From: a virus
Strand: one strand, 5' to 3'
IMG/VR virus record: IMGVR_UViG_3300033146_000757
Location: 1-30,155 of that record
Length of the DNA stretch: 30,155 nucleotides
Every line of letters begins with the position of its first letter. The stretch's first letter is position 1. The notes beneath the pieces are model-generated. The model was not told the DNA's origin and ran no database searches. It saw only the letters and a program-made list of their open reading frames with translations. Positions 13,668 through 24,400 of the stretch are shown in pieces. A program made the position numbers and the translations under genes.

Positions 13668-16036
13668 CTAAAATTTTTGATACAAAATCGACTCACAGAC
13701 TCGGTAATGATGGGTTCTATTGGTTCATCGGAGTCATAGAAGATATAAATGACCCGTTACAACTCGGAAGGGTACGAGTCCGTATTCTTGGCGACCACAC
13801 ACAATCAAAGACTCTCATTCCTACTGATACCCTTCCATGGGCATATCCTGTCAATGATATTCATTCTGCATCCATGCAAGGTATGGGCAAATCTCCTACC
13901 GGCTTATTCGTCAAAGGAGCATGGGTATTTGGTTTCTATATGGATGGAATGGACAAGCAACAGCCAGTTGTTATGGGGTCACTTGGTGGTATCCCTGAAT
14001 CTATTCCATGGAAGCCAAAGAAGGCTGATGAAGAAGGTGAAGGCAATCTTGAAGAAGATGATCAGGTAGAAGTCGGTTTCCAAGACCCGGATATGAAATT
14101 TCCTATGGGTCATGCCATCTTTGAACAAGACACTAACCGACTGGCCAGGAACACACCAAAAGATCATGCGGCAGAAATTCCAGAAGATTTAGTTCCTAAA
14201 CAGGAAGAGATGATAGAGGGTGGACTATGCCCGAAGAAACCTGTTTATGCCAAGAAGTATTATGACAAGTTTGATGAAGCCTTTGTCCGCAAGTTTGCTC
14301 AGGGAGAATCCTCTAAACTGGTCTGTGATGATTCTGTTGTCGGTAATACTCAATGCAAGAGTGGCACCAAAGACCTCAAGGTTCAGGACAAGAAGGATGA
14401 GAAATGTCAATACTTCTTATTGAACAATGATCATCCGTTCACTATCTACAAGTTCATAAACCGGGAACGATTTGTTCCTATGGCCAAGCCATTTGCTGAT
14501 CCGATGCATCAAGAGCATTGGCATGAACCAGATAATCCATGGGCGGCTCAATATCCATATAACATGGTATGGGAAGGATACCATGAGGAAGGGTCCACCA
14601 CAATACAGAATCCAGGCAACCCGGATGTATCAGAGGCGTATTGCTATAATAAGACCATCGAAGACTATGATGGTTCCGCCAAAGAAGGCATATTCAGAAA
14701 GCAGAAGTGTGGTATTGGATCATGGGGTCTTGGTGAGGAATGGGACAACACACCAGGAAATCAAAGGTATCATAGATTCCACCCGGCTGGCAATTATTTT
14801 GAGATTGACAAAAAAGGTAATGAAGTCAGAAAGATATATGGTGATGGGTTCGAGATAAATGTCCAAGACAAGAGCATCTATATCAAAGGTGATTGGAATA
14901 TCACAGTTCTTGGAGACAAGAACGAATTGATCATGGGTGATTATAACCTGCAGATCATGGGAGATCAGAACACAGATGTCCGTGGAGACATAAAGACCCA
15001 TACCGACCATAATCATTCTCTCCATGTCCGAGAAGATAGAAAACTTACCATAGATGGTAATGATACCAGACGAATAGCCGGTGATAGAAACACATCCATT
15101 CTCAAAAGAGATTATATTGAATCCGTTGATGCTGAAAGACGTGCAGATACCATTATCAGATATGGTGCAAAATCCATATATGATGAAGGGTTTATGGAGT
15201 ATAAACTCAAGGTAAATCAAGCACTTATTGAAATATGTGAGTTGAAGTCTCAAATTGACAAGTGGACAAGTGAAATTACTACCATGGATGAGACCGTGGT
15301 TGACTATACAGAAGAGATATTGAACCTCACTTCCACCATCGGAATATATGATGAAACTGTAACCACACATAATGAAACTACTGGTACTCTCACTATGAAT
15401 ACCAATACCCTGGATGAGACTACTGAGCACCATACAGAAACCAGTAAAGAATATTCAGAGTTCAGAGAGACATATTACGGTTGTGTTGAGGATTGGGAAC
15501 TTCATACAGATAAGTTCAAAGTTTACTATCAAACAGAGATGCAAATGGAACAACAGGCTTTTGCTTGTATGACCGGTATCACCGATCCAACTATACCAAT
15601 ACCAGAAGCACCAGTAGTAGAAGCAGTTGTCTTTGATGAGAAGGCACACTACCCGGAAACAGATGGATACCAGCAGTGCTTGAGAAAGTATAATGAATGT
15701 GTAGAGGCCACTAAAGCCGCCTGTATGACCACTCTTGTTGATCCACGAACATTGAAGGAGTACACCCGCATTGATTGGGAGAAATACCATGCATCTATCA
15801 AATCATGCCATGAATCATACATGCAATGCATAGAAGCAAATACAGGCAGTGAATGTGATATTTGCTCTCCTGAACCGGGAGTTCTTGAATGGGAATGCAT
15901 ACCATGTCACGATCCAAACTGTCCACAAGATGATAAGACATGGGAATTTTACAACTGTGAATGCCAATGCGAACACTCACCAAAGGAAGAAAAGAAAATT
16001 GATCCGTGGGAGAACTGCGAAAGAGAGGAACCATAA
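13664..16036 (+). CDS. 5: Baseplate hub spike protein gp5, with no recognisable lysozyme domain and a Cys-rich C-terminal extension
   Basis: This encodes 790 residues from a GTG that overlaps the endonuclease stop. Residues about 15-115 are the OB-fold domain ([26 protein letters not shown], like WFVGVVEDRMDPLKLGRVRVR of T4). Where T4 gp5 has its lysozyme (about 174-342) I see no Glu-Asp-Thr lysozyme signature. Residues about 255-385 hold a [14 protein letters not shown] segment and an [25 protein letters not shown] segment typical of spike proteins. Residues about 375-500 are the triple-stranded beta-helix with repeated GD turns ([28 protein letters not shown]). A coiled-coil follows (about 505-600). 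The last 185 residues hold 16 cysteines, including [13 protein letters not shown] and CECQCEH. The spike pierces the outer membrane. The unusual tail may bind metal or form disulphides. Confidence 0.88.
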   Translation: MTKIFDTKSTHRLGNDGFYWFIGVIEDINDPLQLGRVRVRILGDHTQSKTLIPTDTLPWAYPVNDIHSASMQGMGKSPTGLFVKGAWVFGFYMDGMDKQQPVVMGSLGGIPESIPWKPKKADEEGEGNLEEDDQVEVGFQDPDMKFPMGHAIFEQDTNRLARNTPKDHAAEIPEDLVPKQEEMIEGGLCPKKPVYAKKYYDKFDEAFVRKFAQGESSKLVCDDSVVGNTQCKSGTKDLKVQDKKDEKCQYFLLNNDHPFTIYKFINRERFVPMAKPFADPMHQEHWHEPDNPWAAQYPYNMVWEGYHEEGSTTIQNPGNPDVSEAYCYNKTIEDYDGSAKEGIFRKQKCGIGSWGLGEEWDNTPGNQRYHRFHPAGNYFEIDKKGNEVRKIYGDGFEINVQDKSIYIKGDWNITVLGDKNELIMGDYNLQIMGDQNTDVRGDIKTHTDHNHSLHVREDRKLTIDGNDTRRIAGDRNTSILKRDYIESVDAERRADTIIRYGAKSIYDEGFMEYKLKVNQALIEICELKSQIDKWTSEITTMDETVVDYTEEILNLTSTIGIYDETVTTHNETTGTLTMNTNTLDETTEHHTETSKEYSEFRETYYGCVEDWELHTDKFKVYYQTEMQMEQQAFACMTGITDPTIPIPEAPVVEAVVFDEKAHYPETDGYQQCLRKYNECVEATKAACMTTLVDPRTLKEYTRIDWEKYHASIKSCHESYMQCIEANTGSECDICSPEPGVLEWECIPCHDPNCPQDDKTWEFYNCECQCEHSPKEEKKIDPWENCEREEP

Positions 16037-16464
16037 TGTACGACTGGACCGAGAACTACTTCACCAAAGAGAAGAACTTAGCACGGAAAATTGTTGACTT
16101 GAATTATATCTTCCAACCACATCCAATATCAAAGGATATATCGGTCACAAAAGATGTAGAGGCAATTCGGCAATCTATCAAAACTCTTGTTCTCCTCAAC
16201 CATTATGAGAAGCCATTTCACCCGGATATAGGATGTGACATATACCGTTCTCTCTTTGAACTCTTTGAAGGAAGATTCACTTCTGATATGGTCACAGAGA
16301 ATATCTATAAGATCATCCGGGATTATGAACCACGGGCAGACCTGCAAGATGTAAAGATTCATATGGACAAAGATAATCATTCCTTCTATATAACCATTTA
16401 CTTTGTGCCTGTAGGAACTGTAAACACCGAGAAAGTTGATATTTTCTTGCAAATTTTGAGATAA
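16036..16464 (+). CDS. 25: Baseplate wedge protein gp25
   Basis: This encodes 142 residues (T4 gp25 has 132). The ATG at 16036 overlaps the gp5 stop (TAATG) and has AGAGAGG upstream; an in-frame ATG at 16006 inside gp5 is rejected. The core VTKDVEAIRQSIKTLVLLNHYEKPFHPDIGCDIYRSLFE is the gp25 family signature, equivalent to the EPR-type region of contractile-system sheath initiators, here HPDIGCDI. The C-terminus has a strand hairpin ending in VDIFLQILR. gp25 starts sheath polymerisation at the baseplate and contacts gp6 and gp53. It is followed after 30 bases by gp6. Confidence 0.93.
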   Translation: MYDWTENYFTKEKNLARKIVDLNYIFQPHPISKDISVTKDVEAIRQSIKTLVLLNHYEKPFHPDIGCDIYRSLFELFEGRFTSDMVTENIYKIIRDYEPRADLQDVKIHMDKDNHSFYITIYFVPVGTVNTEKVDIFLQILR

Positions 16465-16467
16465 ATA
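16460..16467 (+). promoter_or_regulatory. Weak candidate late promoter upstream of gp6
   Basis: GATAAATA, one mismatch from TATAAATA, lies at the gp25 stop and about 28 bases before the gp6 ATG in one of the few gaps of this operon. Similar one-mismatch boxes occur inside coding sequence elsewhere (for example near 11322), so this is only suggestive. Confidence 0.25.
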
Positions 16468-16494
16468 ATATAAAATCAACCATAAAAGAAACCA

Positions 16495-18312
16495 ATGAGT
16501 ACACAGAAATCAGCAACACCCGTAACTGAACTTGATTTTGATTACATCAAACAAGATATAATCAATTATCTGAAAGGCCAGGATGAGTTCAGTGATTATA
16601 ATTTTGAAGGCAGTGCTATGAATATCCTGGTGGATATTCTTGCCTATAATACTCACATGAATGCTTTCATGGCCAATATGATGGCGAATGAGATGTTTCT
16701 TGACTCTGCGAGTATCAGACAGTCCGTTGTCTCAAAAGCCAAGGAGATAGGCTATATTGGCCGCTCTTGTCGGTCATCAAAAGCGATAATCAATGTTATT
16801 GTAAGAAATGTTGCTGATGCTCCTCAAGAGATATTGCTAAAGGCCGGTACTGTATTTGATAGTAAGGGCGGGTATGTATTCTCTACCATGAGAGATTATC
16901 TTCTTTACCCAACAGCAGATGATAGTACAGTATATAGAATCAATGATGTCGAGATATATGATGGCAACTACATGGAATTTCACTATGAAGTTGATGATTC
17001 TGATCCAGAACAACAATTTATCATACCGGCAGAGACTGTAGACACAACCACATTACGAGTTTTCATACAACCAGATAAGACTTCATCCGAGATTGAAGAG
17101 TTTTATCTGAATGATGACCTCAACCGGTTGAAACCTGATAGTCCTGTATATTTTCTCCATGAACATCCAGAAGGATACTACATCGTTACATTTGGTGATG
17201 GTGTTATCGGCAAAAAGGTTATCAATGGTAACTATGTCACATTATCATACATCATTTCTGTTGGTCGAGAAGAAGCAAACTATAACGAAGTCTTTTACCC
17301 GGTAGAATCCATTGATGGATATAATGATTATTACGTGGAGACAGTTGAACCGGCATTTGGGGGCGGAGAGAAGGAAGATATTGAACACATCAAACTTTTG
17401 GCTCCCAGGATGTTTCAGTCCCAACGCAGAGCAGTCACCATTCAGGATTATGAAACATTTCTCCTTCATGACTATCCCTGGATTGACACAATCAATTCGT
17501 GGGGTGGTGAAGATAATGTTCCACCGATCTATGGAAAGGTATTCTTTGCTATCAAACCAAAGCATACTGAGTTTATATCAGATCGGCTGAAGGAAGAAAT
17601 CAAGAATGACTTGATCCAGAAGTATAACGTAGTTACAGTTGTTCCTGAAATTATTGATCCCGATTATTTGTATGTCATTGTAAATACAACAGTATATTAC
17701 AACAAGACCAGAACAGTTCTTGATGATAGTCAGTTGCAACAAAAAGCAATAAATACCATTTACGGATACTTTGATGCAACAACAGAGAAATTCAAGCTGG
17801 ATTTCAAATTTTCCCCATTAGTTACCCGGATTGACAATACTGATCCTTCCTTTGATAGTTCTCTCAGTGAAGTCTACATGGAAAAGAGAGTGTATCCATT
17901 GACAAATGCCCTGCAGACATTCGATATTCAATTCAATAATGCTATTGAAAAGGGGACCATAGAGACCACATTTTTCAATACAGAAGATGAAAATGTTGCT
18001 GGCATTATTTACCAATCAGTGATCAAGGATGATGGTAATGGAAAACTGTATCTCTACTGCCCAAAAGAAGATGTTGTTCTTGATTCAGATGTAGGCATGG
18101 TTGATTATACTTCCGGGGCTGTAAGCATAACCGTATTCCCATATGCATTACCCATTGATACCCGTGATATTCGCATCTATGCAAAACCAATGCACAAGAA
18201 TATCAAATCTGGATACAATCAAATCATTGTACCTGATGAATCACCGGAGAATCAAGCAGTAAACCGCAGACAGGGAGTAACCGTAACAATGGTTCCTACA
18301 GAGGAATACTAA
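16495..18312 (+). CDS. 6: Baseplate wedge protein gp6 (J-like)
   Basis: This encodes 605 residues (T4 gp6 has 660). The N-terminal half matches the gp6/J-like family: TELDFDYIKQDIINYLKGQDEFSDYNFEGSAMNILVDILAYNTHMNAFMANMMANEMFLDSA, then SVVSKAKEIGYI. A middle FGDGVIGKKVINGNYVTLSYIISVG segment (about 237-261) is typical of J-like wedge proteins, followed by RAVTIQDYETFLLHDYPWI (about 313-331). gp6 forms the inner iris of the baseplate and links wedges into a ring. The ribosome site is weak (AAAGAAACC before the ATG). The gene is followed directly by the next wedge gene, one base after its stop. Confidence 0.92.
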   Translation: MSTQKSATPVTELDFDYIKQDIINYLKGQDEFSDYNFEGSAMNILVDILAYNTHMNAFMANMMANEMFLDSASIRQSVVSKAKEIGYIGRSCRSSKAIINVIVRNVADAPQEILLKAGTVFDSKGGYVFSTMRDYLLYPTADDSTVYRINDVEIYDGNYMEFHYEVDDSDPEQQFIIPAETVDTTTLRVFIQPDKTSSEIEEFYLNDDLNRLKPDSPVYFLHEHPEGYYIVTFGDGVIGKKVINGNYVTLSYIISVGREEANYNEVFYPVESIDGYNDYYVETVEPAFGGGEKEDIEHIKLLAPRMFQSQRRAVTIQDYETFLLHDYPWIDTINSWGGEDNVPPIYGKVFFAIKPKHTEFISDRLKEEIKNDLIQKYNVVTVVPEIIDPDYLYVIVNTTVYYNKTRTVLDDSQLQQKAINTIYGYFDATTEKFKLDFKFSPLVTRIDNTDPSFDSSLSEVYMEKRVYPLTNALQTFDIQFNNAIEKGTIETTFFNTEDENVAGIIYQSVIKDDGNGKLYLYCPKEDVVLDSDVGMVDYTSGAVSITVFPYALPIDTRDIRIYAKPMHKNIKSGYNQIIVPDESPENQAVNRRQGVTVTMVPTEEY

Positions 18313-18313
18313 T

Positions 18314-20128
18314 ATGAGAGATTCGTCAAAATTCATCAGCACACAAATTGAGTCACAAATACCGCAATTTATTCGGTTATCATACCCGAATTTTGTGCTG
18401 TTCCTCAAGAAATATTTTGAATGGCTTGAACAAGAGGGTTATCCATATCACTATCTGGCCAATGCGCTTGATTTCAGTGATGTGGACCGAACTTCTCTTG
18501 AGTTTCTTGATAAGTTCGCCAAGAACTTTCTCGATCCAATGCCAGAGATCATCTATGACCAGAACAATATTGCTACTCTTGTAAAAAATATTGAGCAATA
18601 TTACTCTGCCAGGGGATCAGAAAAGGCATTCAAGTTCATGTTCAGGCTGTTTCACTTCAAAGATGATCCAGACCATGACCTTGAGTTCTACTATCCGTCC
18701 AGAGATATTCTTCGGGTATCTGATGGTAAATGGGTCAATGAACAGAGCTTGAAGATTATTGACCCACCAGAAGAAGCAAAGGAATGGAAATCTGGTCTCG
18801 CTATCGGCAAAACTTCCTCAGCAAAAGCAGTTATTGATTATGTAAAGATGTATGAATCTGATTCAGGAGTAAAGATTGCTGAAGTATTTCTTATGGAATT
18901 TGACATTTTACATCGGCCAAACAAATTTCTGATTGGCGAAGATGTTGAGATTACAACTCTTGATGGTATTGTATACACAGTCATCCCGGAAAGGGTGTTC
19001 CATGATATTGAAATAACCAATCCAGGCAAATGGAATGTAGAGAATCAACGAATCAAGATCGAAAACTCCGGTGCGGGTGAAAATGCCAGGGCAGTGATCA
19101 AAACAGTCTCTTATGGAGATGTGACCGGTTTCACCATTCTCAATCCAGGAGAAGGGTATGCCGTTGGAGAACGAGTTCATACACAGAGTTCTCATGATTT
19201 CGGTATGGGGGCATACGGCAATATATCAGAAGTGGATCAAAATGGGGGCATTTTGGCCATAAAGATGATGTCCTATGGGTATGGGTATAGACATGATCAA
19301 AAAGTCGTTATAGACACCCAAAATGGCCTCAAAGCCGATATTATAATAGAAGGAGAGGATATAGGAAAGGTAGTAGATACTGAAGTGAGAGATTTTGGTA
19401 TCAATTATCAAACCGATGAGACCACTCTCATATTCAATACCGTTCTCCGTGTCCATGATGTGTTTATCGGATGGGAGATTGGTGAGAAAATTTCCTCACT
19501 CAATGGAGAAGGTATTGTTGAATACTGGAACCCTGATAGCAGTGTTGTATCTGTTCGTATGCTCTCCGGTGAGTTCCAACAAGGAGACAATATCAATGGT
19601 GATCGAGACGGTGGTGAAGCCATTGTCTATGATGTGAACCGGGCAGAAGGAAGACTCATTGAAGGGTGTGTTTGCTCCTATGATGGGAAGTATCTCAATA
19701 TGGACGGTCAAATCTCCGCATTGAAATATATCCAGGACTCATATTTCTTTCAAATGTTCTCATACTTGGTTGAGACAAAGAAGGATAAAAGAACATGGGA
19801 AGAATACGTCAAAAATGTCCATCCTGCTGGTACAATCGGATTTGCCCTCAATGACATCATTATCAAGTATGAGAAAGACTTGACATCAGGAAGGATTGGA
19901 CCATACATCGACACAACAGAATACTTCAAATTCAGATGGGATGCTCAACCATTCCACGGTGGCTATATAAATAATACAGGAGCAACACAGATAAAGCAAT
20001 ACAAGGATGATACCATTGACGAAATTGCAAATATCAAAGAACCTCAACTTGACAAGAACTGGTTTTGCTTCGGTTCAGAAATAAAAATCACCAATAATCT
20101 TCAATCACCAGATGAGTGTATCAAATGA
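18314..20128 (+). CDS. Baseplate wedge protein in the gp7 position
   Basis: This encodes 604 residues. The N-terminal 150 residues (QIPQFIRLSYPNFVLFLKKYFEWLEQ, then YSARGSEKAFKFMFRLFHF) resemble a domain found at the start of a wedge or structural protein between gp6 and gp8 in marine T4-like phages. T4 gp7 is much longer (1032), so this is gp7 by position and role rather than by clear sequence match. The middle (about 235-345) has two GxGY-type beta repeats (NPGEGYAVGERVHTQ and MMSYGYGYRHDQKVVID). Residues about 382-440 hold two 'GE-I-G' beta modules also seen in the next two genes. The C-terminus has WEEYVKNVHPAGTIGFALND. It overlaps gp8 by four bases (ATGA). It likely bridges gp6 and gp8 in the wedge. 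Confidence 0.65.
   Translation: MRDSSKFISTQIESQIPQFIRLSYPNFVLFLKKYFEWLEQEGYPYHYLANALDFSDVDRTSLEFLDKFAKNFLDPMPEIIYDQNNIATLVKNIEQYYSARGSEKAFKFMFRLFHFKDDPDHDLEFYYPSRDILRVSDGKWVNEQSLKIIDPPEEAKEWKSGLAIGKTSSAKAVIDYVKMYESDSGVKIAEVFLMEFDILHRPNKFLIGEDVEITTLDGIVYTVIPERVFHDIEITNPGKWNVENQRIKIENSGAGENARAVIKTVSYGDVTGFTILNPGEGYAVGERVHTQSSHDFGMGAYGNISEVDQNGGILAIKMMSYGYGYRHDQKVVIDTQNGLKADIIIEGEDIGKVVDTEVRDFGINYQTDETTLIFNTVLRVHDVFIGWEIGEKISSLNGEGIVEYWNPDSSVVSVRMLSGEFQQGDNINGDRDGGEAIVYDVNRAEGRLIEGCVCSYDGKYLNMDGQISALKYIQDSYFFQMFSYLVETKKDKRTWEEYVKNVHPAGTIGFALNDIIIKYEKDLTSGRIGPYIDTTEYFKFRWDAQPFHGGYINNTGATQIKQYKDDTIDEIANIKEPQLDKNWFCFGSEIKITNNLQSPDECIK
19966..19973 (+). promoter_or_regulatory. Possible internal T4-type late promoter ahead of gp8
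   Basis: An exact TATAAATA occurs inside the 3' end of the gp7-position gene, about 150 bases before the gp8 start. The codons are GGC TAT ATA AAT AAT, so the box may be chance. It could give extra gp8 and downstream transcripts. Confidence 0.3.
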
Positions 20129-21477
20129 GTGCAACCATTACAATAGACAGTAGAATAGAATTTGCAAACAGATTCATTACCGATTATCTGGATAGTATTG
20201 ATCATCCTGCCCATTTTTATATTGGAAACACAATACCATGGGACGATGAATACAATCCTGATGTATCTGATAGCTCTGATAAGCAAATAGACGATCATCT
20301 TCTTTATCGTATCTTTATGAAGAAGCTGACAAAAGATAATGCTGTCTTGGCCATAAAACGGTTCAACTGGAAAAAATGGACCACATATACAGCCGCATAC
20401 TTTGATCTTGACTTCTATGATTATCGTAATTGGGTAAACCCGGAGAGTCCTTTTTACATCATGAACAGTGAAGGGAACATCTATAAGTGCATCTTCAACA
20501 ATAATGAACAACCATCCACTGTAGAACCCATGGGAAGACCAACAGATTATATCAAATTAACTGATGGATATATCTGGAAGTTCATGTTCAACATATCCGA
20601 TGGAACAACCCCAGGGAAGCCTTTTGATGTTGCCGATGTATTCTTGACTGATACATGGATACCGGTTCCTAATAGAGATGATTGGAAAACAACCGCACAT
20701 CTTGACGTAGAATCATCAGCAAAACCGGGAGAAATCCCATTCATTAGAATGGATAATCCTGGAAAGAATTACGAATCAAACACAAAGATCATTATCAAGG
20801 GTGACGGTCAAGGAGCAGAAGCAGTACCAATCATTGAGAGTGGTCAGATCAAAGAGATTCAAGTGACCGCTGGTGGTGTTGGATATACTACAGCAACAGT
20901 TCATATCTATGGTGTTGGCACAGAAGCAGAAGCATCCGCAATGATCTCTCCACCGGGAGGACATGGATCAGATGCAGTACGGGAACTTGGAGCATCTTCT
21001 GTGGAGATAAGCACCATCATTCTTGAGGATGAGGATGGAGTAGCCCCGGTAATGGGAACATACCGAAATTGTGGGATAGTTCGTGATACTTTGAATGTTA
21101 TTGGAGAGAAGGTATCTGATGAAAAAGTTAGCTTTCTTTCTACCCTAAATATAAATGATGCTTCGGGAACTTTCGAGATCGGTGAAACTATAATCGGTGA
21201 AGAATCAGAAGCACGGGGTCTTGTATATTATGATCCAGGTGGAGAAAACAAAGACATCTTTGCCTATGTCATCTTTGATGGGCCTACCGGAACATTCATT
21301 GATGGTGAAAGAATCCATGGACAAAAAACCGGTGAGGTCGGCCTGTATAACGAATTACAGAGCGATCTCTCTATCATTGACAACAATACCGGAATGATTG
21401 TTTACAAAGAAAATATCTTATTCATTACAAGGCGAAAAATTCAAACAGAGAAATTCGTTTTCACTATAGATTTCTAA
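20125..21477 (+). CDS. 8: Baseplate wedge protein gp8
   Basis: This encodes 450 residues from the ATG at 20125, which overlaps the preceding stop (ATGA); a GTG nine bases earlier is rejected. The N-terminal 185 residues match gp8: HFYIGNTIPWDDE, FMKKLTKDNAVLAIKRFNW, YFDLDFYDYRNW, FYIMNSEGNIYKCIFNNN, and then PTDYIKLTDGYIWKFMFNIS. The end, YKENILFITRRKIQTEKFVFTIDF, is the usual gp8 closing strand pair. It is longer than T4 gp8 (334) because of a middle beta region (about 210-415) with a GGVGYTTATVHIYG repeat and two GE-I-G modules (ASGTFEIGETIIGEESEA and GTFIDGERIHGQKTG). gp8 dimers sit on the wedge periphery between gp7 and gp10 in T4. AAGGA precedes the next gene after its stop. Confidence 0.88.
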   Translation: MSATITIDSRIEFANRFITDYLDSIDHPAHFYIGNTIPWDDEYNPDVSDSSDKQIDDHLLYRIFMKKLTKDNAVLAIKRFNWKKWTTYTAAYFDLDFYDYRNWVNPESPFYIMNSEGNIYKCIFNNNEQPSTVEPMGRPTDYIKLTDGYIWKFMFNISDGTTPGKPFDVADVFLTDTWIPVPNRDDWKTTAHLDVESSAKPGEIPFIRMDNPGKNYESNTKIIIKGDGQGAEAVPIIESGQIKEIQVTAGGVGYTTATVHIYGVGTEAEASAMISPPGGHGSDAVRELGASSVEISTIILEDEDGVAPVMGTYRNCGIVRDTLNVIGEKVSDEKVSFLSTLNINDASGTFEIGETIIGEESEARGLVYYDPGGENKDIFAYVIFDGPTGTFIDGERIHGQKTGEVGLYNELQSDLSIIDNNTGMIVYKENILFITRRKIQTEKFVFTIDF

Positions 21478-21486
21478 GGAACAAAT

Positions 21487-24400
21487 ATGTTTAATTTCAA
21501 TACAGCACCATACTTTGATGATTTTGATCCGAATAACAGATTCTACAGAATCTTATTCAGACCATCCTATGCCGTTCAAGGTAGAGAACTTACCCAGGCA
21601 CAGACAATTCTTCAACATCAGATAGAATTGTTTGGTGATCATATCTTCGAGCAAGGCGCAATGGTCATTCCTGGTCAGATTACATTTGACCAAGATGTTT
21701 CATATCAAAAGATGGTGGCCACATACGGCAATCCGCCAGATCAAACATTTATCAATCCAGAAGAATTTTTAGGACAAGAGATTGTTGGTGAATCTTCTGG
21801 TGTGACCGGTACAGTTGTTAATGTTGCTCCTTATGAAGATAATGATAATCCTTTGACCTTCTTTGTCAAGTTCAAAGATTCCGGTAAGGATATGAAGTCC
21901 ATCGGCTTTTGGGATGGTGAAGCTGTATATCGTAAGAACGAGCCTCAGATACGTGCAATAGTTGAAGGCGATCTTCACGAAGACAATCCAACATACGAAA
22001 GCGCAGGGAAAGCGGCAATCACTTCCATTGAAAAAGGTGTATACTACTTCAATGGCATCTTCTTCGAGAATGATGCACAAAGCATCGTTGTAAGCAAGTA
22101 TGATCCAAACCCTACCTGTAAAGTCGGACTCCGCATCTTTGAAGAAATCATTACTCCCGAAGATGATCTCTCTCTTACAGACAACGCAATGGGTGCTCCG
22201 AACTATGCGGCTCCTGGTGCTCATCGGTACAGAGTAACACCACGTCTTGAATGGATCGGCATTGATGATGACCCAGGCGATAATTTCATCATTCTGCAGA
22301 TCATCAAAGGCGGAACCCTGATCAAAGAAATTCGTACAACCGAATACTCAGAACTTGAAAAAACATTTGCAAGACGCACCTTTGATGAATCTGGCGATTA
22401 CACTGTAAATCCATTCTCTATCCTCATACGTGAGCATTACAAGGATAATGATGATGAGAGATACAAAGAAGGTGTAAACTATCCACCAGACGGTGACAAA
22501 ACAAAACTTGTCGCAGAGATGGGTATTGGTAAAGCATACGTTCAAGGTTACGAAATCAATATGATTGCTAAATCTCATGTTGATATGAGAAAGGCTCGTG
22601 ATTTTGAAGTTGCGAATAATGCTGTTACCAACTTCTCTCTTGGTAATTATGTCATTGTACAGAATGTACACAACGTACCACGAATTGATGAGTTTGGCAA
22701 GATTTATCTTTACGGTTCTGTATCCACTCCCGGCACCAATAATGGAGATAAGGTTGGCGAGTGTAAAGTTCGCTCAATCAAAATGGTAAGAAATACATTC
22801 TATCTGTATCTGTTTGATATAAAGATGGATGATGGTTTCTTCTTCGAGCAGAATGTAAAATGGTTCTATGACTCCAACGGTAATGGAATCAATAACTTCA
22901 CCTGTGAACCGGTACTTGAAGATGGTCTTTGTACACTCAAAGATACCTCTCATAATACCCTTCTGTTTGAACTGCCAAACAGGACAGTCAAAACACTGTC
23001 TGTTGGTGGAGCTGGTATTGATACCAACTACTTCTCAAACAGAGCATTCTTCAATACTGGTATCACCAGCAATACAGCAACCCTGGTAGCAAGAGACAAT
23101 GAAGTATTCCAGCAAAATATCACTGAATATTTGATTTGCTATACCTCAAGTGGCCAGGAAGTAACAGATGCCACTTTCAACTTCACTGGTATTCCTACCG
23201 GTAAAGTTCTTGAGATTGGAAACCTCAATGAACCAGTAAACATCATTGCTCCGGTTGTCAAGACCATTGCAACCCAAAAGACAAAAAACATCCAGACTGA
23301 TGGTAGCAAGAGTATTGCAAATCCAAATAAGATTCAGAATGGACGGGATTATCTTGGCAAAGCTGACATTATTCAGCTCAAGGGAATCTATATGTCTGGC
23401 AATATGACCACTCCGGCAACAGAGGATGATATTGACATTACTGCCAGATATGAACTTGATGGTGGTCAAAGAGACAACTATTATGGTATTGGTTCTATCA
23501 TCCTGAAAGCAGGCAATCCGGCCCCTACAGGCCAGTTGCTTGTTCTGTTTGATTACTACACTCATACTACTGGTGACTACTTCTCCGTTGATTCATATGT
23601 CGATAACGAATATGATGACAACCCAATATATATCTCACCAGAAACAGGAACAAAATACAATCTTTATGACTGCTTTGACTTCCGACCAAGAATGTCTGAT
23701 GATGGATCAGGTTTCATGGGTATTGGTGGTTCTATAGGTGAACTTCCACAACCATTCTCTGACATCACAGCAGACTACGAGTTCTATCTTGACCGTATTG
23801 ACTACCTGTATCTTGATTACCGTGGAGAGTTCAAGGTAGCTGAGGGGGTTCCGGCAATCTATCCGAAACCACCAGAAGTACCAGAAACAGGAATGGTCTT
23901 GTATGAGATCAGAATGCCTGCATACACATTCTATCCTTCTGATGTAAACCCAATCTATCGGGACAACAAAAGATATACCATGCATGATATTGGTGATCTG
24001 GATAGACGTATCAGCCATCTTGAATATTATACTGCATTGACCATGCTTGAACGTGAGACTGCATCTATGGAAATTCTTGATCAGAATGGTCTCAATCGGT
24101 TTAAGAACGGCTTCATTGTTGATCCATTTGACTCTCATGGTGTTGGTGATGCTCTGCATTCTGATTACCAATGTTCTGTTGATCCTCAAGAACGACTCAT
24201 GAGACCAAAATTTGATGATGAGAATGTTGGCCTTCTTTATGATGAAGGGAGTTCTTCTCATGTACAGAGAACCGGTAGTATCATCACTCTTCCATACACA
24301 GAAGTAGGAATCAATGGACAGCTTCAGGCATCCAAATATGAGAATATCAACCCATTTGCATTCCGTAATATCTTTGCGAAGCTGGTATTCAACCCGGATT

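Noticed and set aside
14720-15433. Long open frame on the minus strand (237 codons)
   Set aside because: It is antisense to the beta-helix and coiled-coil part of gp5. The repeated Ile/Ser/Tyr pattern is the complement of the gp5 repeats.
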